DNA of 62,500 nucleotides, from assembly GCF_000003815.2 (NCBI RefSeq), contig NC_049993.1, positions 15,141,699 through 15,204,198 on the forward strand, read 5' to 3'. Source of the DNA: Branchiostoma floridae. Lineage: Eukaryota; Chordata; Leptocardii; Amphioxiformes; Branchiostomatidae. Within the stretch, counting starts at the first letter, position 1. Every line of letters starts with the position of its first letter. Under the pieces are notes generated by a model. The model saw only the letters and a program-made list of their open reading frames with translations. It ran no database searches and had not been told where the DNA came from. Shown piece by piece: positions 57,701 to 62,500 of this stretch. Both the position numbers and the translations under genes were made by a program.

Positions 57701-60479
57701 AACCATTGGTGAGAAAAATAGTTTCATTCACTGCATGCAATTCAATGATTGAAGAATGCGCAAATGGGTTGTTTCAATAAAAGCAATGTTTTACAAGTAT
57801 TTCGAATGATTTACATGATTTAATCTGTACATCATTGTATAATGGATAGGTTCAGTATTGCGTTCTCAGACTTAATTTAATCCTTTTTTTGTTAGATATT
57901 GATGAAAGGGACGAAGATTTAAGAGCGGACTATGTTTGTCCTAGGTCTTTTTATTCTACATGTGTTATGGTGGAACACTACGAGTTTACTCAGATTAAAG
58001 TGCCTGATATTATTTCTGGCCAAGGCACCACATGTGCTAGATATGTACCTGGCGAAAAAAATTGGATATGCTACAATTGCTTTCTATGTGAGATATTAAT
58101 TGCTATGTTGCCATCACCATTGCCATCACCAAATTACTTGAGCTTGGAGCGCGACCATGCTTGATTCCATGGATATCTAACTTTCTGACCGACCGCCGCC
58201 AACGCGTCAGGTATCGCAATGAACTCTCTACATGGCAGACGCTTTCTTGTTCAGTACCACAGGGAACTCTACTTGGGCCCCTAATATTCCTGGCCGTGTT
58301 TGATGATGCTGTTAGAGAGTCACCCCTTAGTGAGTGGAAATTTGTTGACGACCTGTCGTTGGCCGAGTCTCGACAACACAATGCACCATCCATCATGCAA
58401 GAAGAGCTCGATGACTTCAGTCTGTGGGCCAGTCAAAACCACATGCTGTTGAATGCTGATAAATGTAAGATCATGATATTCTCGTTTATGAAGCTTCCGC
58501 CTGCCCCGCCAATTCTCAAAATCAATGGAACTCCGCTGGAGATCGTGGTAGTTACCTGTCTAGTAGGAGTATGGTTACAATCAAACTTAAAATGGGATAC
58601 GCAGGTATCAAAAATGATCTCCAAAGCCAACGGAAGACTCTTCATGCTTCGAAGCCTGAAACGGTTCAACGTTACGGTGGATGACTTGCTTCAAGTATAC
58701 ACGTCCTATGTCAGACCCGTATTAGAATACTGCGTTCCAGTATGGCATCCCGGACTCACTAAGGAGCATACTGTCCGGTTAGAAAGAATCCAGAAGAGAG
58801 CACTCCGTACCGTGTTAGGCGGACAGTACACGACCTATGAAGCTGCCCTGGTGCGCACCGGCCTCCAAACGCTGCTACACAGGCGCGAGGACTTGTGCAG
58901 AAAATTCGCAATGAAACTGGGCCCAGACATGCTCCCACAGAAGACAGGTCAGCTCCATGGACGAAACACCAGGAACTCTAACAAACTCAGACTGGTTAAA
59001 TGTAGAACAAACAGATACAGGGACTCCTCTATACCCTACCTTGTGCGATTACTCAACGACGATGTAAAGTAATTACTGCGATGTTTTAGAGTAATGTAAT
59101 CCTCTTATTTTGTGCTGCAATACGACGCTTTCAATTACCAGGAAACAATGTATTCATACATTCTTTCTACCTAGCGTTATTCGTGATTGTGTCGCCTTCA
59201 AATACCTTGTTTGATTACCAGGTAACAGCAAAGAGATATATATTTGTACTTGATTTTATCTGTGAATGTACGATTTTAAAACTATAGTTCAATTGCTTCA
59301 TCCGCATGTTACTCTGTAATTTTAATTTAATGATTGAGATTGTGATTTCTGTAAGATGATACATAATTCAGCCATTGGGCTGCCAGATATCTTCCTTTTC
59401 AATAAACCAATCATCATGTTGCGCACATTATCGTCTATGTCAATGTAAAACTGATTTTAGTATGGTTGTGAAGACATCCTTTTACCATCCAGGAGGAACC
59501 CCGTACCGTGGAATGAAATCCAGAACCATACTGGGTCGGCTGCGAGAAGGCTACAGGCTGCCCAAACCAAGAAACTGTGAAGCAGACCTGTAAGTTTTAT
59601 CCTCATTTTTTTTTTCTAAACTGATTAATAACCATTTATTCTCACAATTTATGTACCGTTACAGTATACAGGCATTCTAAAAGTTAACGTGTTATATGTT
59701 TTGTATATTTCATTGAAAACACTGTCTTTCGATTTCGTGTGTAATGCTCACAGATACCAGCTGATGCTGTTCTGCTGGAAAACCCGTCCTGAGGACAGAC
59801 CTTCATTTGCTGACCTGGCTGAACAGATAGAGATCATGATTGAGGACAAACACGTGAGTTTGGGGTTTGATCTGATGGTTTAGGATATCGCTGCTGCTCT
59901 TTTTAGGGTTTTGGGGACACATACGTATACCTCTTTTGGTCGTTTTCATAGTGCCCTTGCTCCTTGATAATTATGTATCGGGAAATACAATCATGCTTAA
60001 TTGCATAAAACTCTTAAAAAGCCTTAAGGTCTGACATGCTATGTATGTACATACATGTGTATATAACTTTTTTTTAAGTGGCATCAGTTGCATGTTATAA
60101 CAAATGTTAATGAAAACCTACTTTTTTGCTTAAATTTGGTGGAGAACTCAGAACGGGTAGAACTAGAATAGAACTGGTAATTATGATAAACAGTTATAAG
60201 GATCGGACCATTTGACAAAAGGACACATCAAGTACGAAGTCGTTTCCCTGATGGACATCGTTTATTAATGCTGTTTTTTTTTAAATACGTACCGGTACAA
60301 TGTATTAAAACCTCCTTGTCAGATCTTAACATTATTTTGTTTTTGTTTACCTTTAAACCATTGTTTTACCTTTCTTTCAGAGCTACGTGAATATTGACAA
60401 AGGTGATGATTTTGAGTATGAAGTTGTGGACTCAAGTGACAGTGAGGGTGATTGCTTGAATGATGGATTCAGACTGTAG
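48699..60479 (+). CDS. Receptor tyrosine kinase with EGF-like and sushi domains, 14 exons
   Basis: Exons 48699-48753, 50686-51063, 52802-52901, 53145-53236, 53485-53597, 54826-54997, 55510-55620, 56039-56244, 56606-56719, 57056-57126, 57668-57708, 59493-59589, 59754-59853 and 60381-60479 join in phase to 1749 nt (582 residues). Order: signal peptide 1-18, truncated EGF-like 21-44, sushi/CCP with C44, C69, C83, C96 and W89, stalk, membrane span 150-175, juxtamembrane region with GYVNT (Y198) and YYNE (243-246), kinase 268-545. The catalytic set is complete: GAGHFG 276-281, K300, E317, HRDLAARN 412-419, DFG 432-434. The APE motif reads ALE (456-458). A C-terminal SYVNI (Y552) fits a Grb2-type site. 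It phosphorylates tyrosines after ligand binding; the ligand is unknown. Domain mixes of this kind are known from the expanded amphioxus kinase set. Confidence 0.9.
48754..50685 (+). other. RTK intron 1, with CA run and internal direct repeat
   Basis: Contains an AC microsatellite at about 49886-49909. It also contains a roughly 80 bp block at 49945-50012 that recurs at 50577-50645 (shared CATTGACTACAGGTAGAGAC then ATTCCTTTTTATCAGATTTG). No coding exon recognised inside. Confidence 0.7.
50686..51063 (+). CDS. RTK exon 2 (EGF-like fragment, sushi domain, stalk)
   Basis: Acceptor [27 protein letters not shown] begins like an EGF domain but lacks the sixth Cys and runs straight into the sushi domain [41 protein letters not shown] Ser/Thr-rich stalk follows. 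The GTGAAA donor at 51064 is chosen because it alone joins the membrane exon in phase. Confidence 0.85.
51064..52801 (+). other. RTK intron 2
   Basis: Includes a small hairpin (GCATTTTGCGACT and AGTCGCAAAATGC, 51871-51912), a GTGCATGACAC short repeat at about 51970-52025 and a C-rich tract at 52520-52552. No in-phase exon was found. Confidence 0.6.
52802..52901 (+). CDS. RTK exon 3 (membrane span)
   Basis: Acceptor ACTTTGCAG. Encodes [20 protein letters not shown] and the rest of a 26-residue hydrophobic span, ending in TRR. Donor GTGATA, phase 2. Confidence 0.85.
53145..53236 (+). CDS. RTK exon 4 (juxtamembrane)
   Basis: Begins with the basic stop-transfer KKRR and encodes [12 protein letters not shown], where YVN is a Grb2-type SH2 site. 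Donor GTAAAG, phase 1. Confidence 0.8.
53485..53597 (+). CDS. RTK exon 5 (juxtamembrane)
   Basis: Encodes [15 protein letters not shown] onward to NAYYNE, with paired tyrosines. Donor GTTTGG is weak but the phase fits both neighbours. Confidence 0.7.
53690..54585. mobile_element. Nonautonomous element in RTK intron 5
   Basis: Left end TTAACCCTATTCAGCCCGGG, a poly-G run, several TGACGTCA-like and TGACGT motifs, and an interior shared with 31870-32430. Its left-end sequence occurs inverted at the end of the 31870 copy, so the family has inverted ends. A 5' fragment recurs at 55635-55960 (CCTATTCAGACCGGG). No protein. Confidence 0.65.
54826..54997 (+). CDS. RTK exon 6 (kinase glycine loop and lysine)
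   Basis: Acceptor GATTTACACAACAG. Encodes [20 protein letters not shown], then GEVRKG and SAIKILK, that is, the nucleotide-binding loop and the ATP-anchoring lysine. Confidence 0.9.
55510..55620 (+). CDS. RTK exon 7 (helix C)
   Basis: Encodes [20 protein letters not shown] and IVNLLGVC. The glutamate of QQEVDIM is the helix C salt-bridge residue. Donor GTGAGC. Confidence 0.92.
55635..55960. mobile_element. Partial copy of the CCTATTCAG element in RTK intron 7
   Basis: CCTATTCAGACCGGGTTATT and a poly-G run match the left end of 53690-54585, followed by ACTCCTATAACTCGTAAGC. The rest is diverged or truncated. Confidence 0.55.
56039..56244 (+). CDS. RTK exon 8 (hinge, kinase insert, helix E)
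   Basis: Encodes [20 protein letters not shown] (hinge), a short Pro/Val-rich insert, then [19 protein letters not shown]. Acceptor CTTTATTTCAG, donor GTAAGT. Confidence 0.92.
56606..56719 (+). CDS. RTK exon 9 (catalytic loop and DFG)
   Basis: Encodes [20 protein letters not shown], then [26 protein letters not shown] marks a tyrosine kinase. The activation loop carries a single tyrosine here (Y442). Confidence 0.95.
57056..57126 (+). CDS. RTK exon 10 (P+1 loop)
   Basis: Encodes [20 protein letters not shown] and KSDV. The usual WMAPE of tyrosine kinases reads STALE. Donor GTACGT, phase 2. Confidence 0.9.
57668..57708 (+). CDS. RTK exon 11 (helix F), 41 nt micro-exon
   Basis: Encodes [14 protein letters not shown] across its junctions, the helix F motif of tyrosine kinases. 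Acceptor TTATACAG, donor GTGAGA. Confidence 0.9.
57700..58106 (+). other. RTK intron 11 part with an open frame of unknown nature
   Basis: A plus-strand frame (57889-58164) encodes [20 protein letters not shown] and further Cys-containing sequence. It is upstream of, but not in frame with, the LINE fragment. It could be an alternative exon or repeat debris; no family recognised. Confidence 0.25.
58107..59412 (+). pseudogene. 5'-truncated CR1-like LINE in RTK intron 11
   Basis: The frame starts within the reverse-transcriptase domain ([14 protein letters not shown], then [15 protein letters not shown]) and continues with [12 protein letters not shown] and FVDDLSL in place of YADD. The thumb and C-terminal region [20 protein letters not shown] and [13 protein letters not shown] follow, with a stop at 59072. 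The 3' part includes ATTCAGCCATTGGGCTGCC. The endonuclease and the first half of the reverse transcriptase are missing, so it cannot move by itself. Its sequence differs clearly from the LINE at 44483-47960, so it is another family. Confidence 0.85.
59493..59589 (+). CDS. RTK exon 12
   Basis: Encodes [20 protein letters not shown] and [13 protein letters not shown], the region before the kinase C-lobe end. Acceptor TACCATCCAG, donor GTAAGT. Confidence 0.92.
59754..59853 (+). CDS. RTK exon 13
   Basis: Encodes [20 protein letters not shown] and [13 protein letters not shown], the conserved CW-x6-RPSF end of a tyrosine kinase domain. Confidence 0.93.
60381..60479 (+). CDS. RTK exon 14 (tail and stop)
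   Basis: Acceptor CTTTCTTTCAG. Encodes [20 protein letters not shown] and a short acidic end. YVN is a Grb2-type SH2 site. Stop TAG at 60477-60479. Confidence 0.9.
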   Translation, partial: SYVNIDKGDDFEYEVVDSSDSEGDCLNDGFRL

Positions 60480-60902
60480 CTTTGTAAGATTCTCACTAAT
60501 TATTTTTTGGTACAGTTACCTTAACACTTATTATATTTACTCCTTTATGCTAAACTATATTTACTCCTTTGTGCTCATTGGTTTAGACTACATCCTTATT
60601 TTAGTGCCATTGCAGTGACACGTTATATGAAAATTTCAGTATTCGATTAGTGCAAGTAAGATATCGTATACGTTTTCATGTAGTGTGTTAGGAAGAATAT
60701 TTCTATTAATAACGGAAAGCCAAATATTCTTTTTAATATTCTATTCAATATTTCTTACTGAAATCAAAGCAACCATGTACCAGTCTACGATGAGCTCTGC
60801 TGCCTGCTTTGAAAGCAAAGAGAACGATACAGTTGTATGCCTCGTTGCCCATATGCCAAGCTTGCAGCTGACTGTTGCATGTGCAATTGTCTGTCACAAA
60901 AA

Positions 60903-60924
60903 AATAAAGGAGAGCTAGAATAAA
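60903..60924 (+). promoter_or_regulatory. Candidate polyadenylation signals of the RTK gene
   Basis: Two AATAAA hexamers (60903-60908 and 60919-60924) about 430 bases after the stop codon. Confidence 0.55.
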
Positions 60925-60929
60925 GTTGA

Positions 60930-62340
60930 GCTTACTGAAGCGCAGTTCTTATACCTATCTTCACAGAGAAATCAGACGCTTTGTACAGAATTTACAAGTA
61001 CATTGTAACGGGAAACTTCCCCAAGCTCTTTTAGACAAGCACAATGAACAGAGGCGTTGATTATCAAACTTCTGAAGACCTGACCAGCAAAAGCGCTGCC
61101 TATAGCGCATGAGGTTGCAATGCTCTACGCCCACACAACACACATCTCCATTGTACAAACTTTTAAAAAATTCGTTCTACGTATACAAATTATAGTTACA
61201 AATGACTATATTCTACATCATTTGAATTTATCTTAGCCCATTATTCGATAAAAGCAATAGGACATCCATACACAAATGTAATTCAAACATATAGTTATTA
61301 TGTCTCATTGTAATAAAACACATTCTAAATATAATGTTACATACATATATAATTTTTAATTTCACTTTCTACCAAACTGGAAACATCACGAAACAGCTAC
61401 AATATTAAATAGAAATAAATGTTGTAAATCGCAAAAAAATATTTAATCATGGATATTAATGTCTTAGAATGCCGAAGTAGATTACAAAGTCAAAGAAGAC
61501 AGTGCAAAAAGGCAAATCTCCCCCCCCCCCCCAAAAAAAACGAAAAATGATACCGATCCTTGAGTAGCCCTAGCCTAAATATATGTTAACAAATTCCTTA
61601 ACCGACTCTGAAAATGCGTGTGTAAACCCAGCCGTCGTTGCTCCACCTCATACATATACCGAACCATCCCTGACCGCACAATTCTGCAGAGGTAACCCAA
61701 GTTGTGTGGGCAGGTCGAGGTTGATTAAATTCAAGGTCACTCACACTGCTTCTATTTTAAACTGGCCGACGTTTAGTCGCACTTCCTTGTGAATCGGCAC
61801 TTCCCATCCCCAAAACAATTGGAATTGGGCAGCAAACCAATCCACGATTTTAGTATAGATAAGTGGCAAACCCCGGTGTGATATTTTCCTGTGTGTACTA
61901 GAAACAACTTCTCAGAGACATTTGTTTTTGTCACCTTTATAAAGTTAACGTCGCTGAAAAAAAATAATACCATGCTGCTGATAAACTTTTGTAACTTTTT
62001 TGCTGTTTGTAAGGATTCTACATTATGCCATATATACATGTATTTCTATTTCTGTGTGTGTTTACCTACTACAAAGCTATTATAGAGACATAATAGATTT
62101 GTAATATGAAACTTAGGCTCTTGTATTGCATGCAAAAAAAAGTAAAAAAAGATCTAAGAATGGGGTCAGTTTCTTGTTCTGCGCAATTTCCCTTAATTTT
62201 ACCTAAGATGTCCCAAAGCAGCCGAAAATAAGAATAAAGTTATGTTTGTTTCTTTTCTTGTTTTGCATACCCGGTAAAAACCATAAGGCATAACACACCA
62301 GGTTTGTACTAAACAGTTCCAGCTGCATATCCGAACAGAT
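60930..62340. other. Intergenic sequence after the RTK gene
   Basis: AT-rich with a poly-C/poly-A tract at 61520-61540. Short frames without domains. No gene seen. Confidence 0.5.
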
Positions 62341-62344
62341 CTAC

Positions 62345-62500
62345 CTGCCACTCACGCCGGGAAAGTCCATTACTCTTTTGATAATTGTGGCGGTTTCTTT
62401 AACGTGCTCGAGGTGTAGCTCTTCTCAAACACGGGACCTACATTTAACGTCCTATCCGGGGGAGAGCCCTAACCGAAGCTATGTACGTATTTTCACCTCG
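62345..62500 (-). mobile_element. SINE 3' part, cut by the window edge
   Basis: TTTCTTTAACGTGCTCG, ACACGGGACCTACATTTAAC and GTCCTATCCGGGGGAGAGCC match the interior of the SINE at 41590-41997 in the same (minus) orientation. The promoter head lies beyond the window. Confidence 0.75.

Noticed and set aside
57889-58164. 91-codon frame between RTK exons 11 and 12, considered as an extra kinase exon
   Set aside because: Exons 11 and 12 join in phase and restore the conserved kinase sequence without it; it has no kinase similarity.
1-62500. Search for CRISPR arrays, operons, ribosome binding sites and tRNA or rRNA genes
   Set aside because: The sequence is eukaryotic with spliced genes; the only tRNA-like promoters belong to SINE copies, and no regularly spaced repeat-spacer array is present.

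Overview
The window looks like nuclear DNA of a cephalochordate (amphioxus, Branchiostoma-like). This rests on AT-rich sequence packed with nonautonomous DNA elements, a tRNA-derived SINE and CR1/L2-type LINEs, plus three invertebrate-deuterostome style receptor genes split by GT-AG introns. The organism is an inference; no species-diagnostic gene such as rRNA is present.

Layout. 1-3050 is a tandem satellite with a 94-95 bp unit. 3.1-5.9 kb is mostly unique non-coding DNA. 5.9-7.6 kb is a nested pair of transposons: an inverted-repeat element interrupted by an 856 bp foldback element with an 8 bp target duplication. 7.8-17.5 kb is a mosaic of degenerate duplicated blocks, short MITEs and a TG microsatellite. 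18.5-22.0 kb (minus) is a large leucine-rich-repeat transmembrane receptor gene. Its cytoplasmic tail carries six 27-residue repeats, and its 5' part is interrupted by a TGA or a 99 bp intron. 22.4-28.3 kb is repeat-rich and contains a mariner-like foldback and a hairpin with a 9 bp target duplication. 28.3-29.2 kb (minus) is a two-exon gene for a 97-residue secreted, prohormone-like protein. 29.8-36.3 kb holds a 36 bp minisatellite, a LINE 3' end, MITEs and SINE-like sequence.

The right half is dominated by two receptor genes arranged head to head. On the minus strand (43.8 to 36.3 kb), nine phase-compatible exons encode a 612-residue type II membrane protein: a tyrosine-motif cytoplasmic N-terminus, one membrane span, a Ser/Thr stalk and a C-terminal fibrinogen-like domain. 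On the plus strand (48.7 to 60.5 kb), fourteen phase-compatible exons encode a 582-residue receptor tyrosine kinase: signal peptide, EGF-like fragment, sushi domain, membrane span and kinase domain with all core catalytic residues. Between the two start codons sits an almost full-length LINE (about 44.48-47.96 kb). Without it the divergent intergenic space would be about 1.4 kb. A second, 5'-truncated LINE lies inside a kinase intron.

Together the three large genes look like cell-surface recognition and signalling receptors: LRR or fibrinogen-like ectodomains with phosphotyrosine-type tails, next to a tyrosine kinase. A functional link between the fibrinogen-type receptor and the kinase is only an inference from their arrangement. 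The exon models were built by hand from splice consensus and reading phase. Total coding lengths divisible by three (1749, 1839 and 294 nt) are the main internal check.
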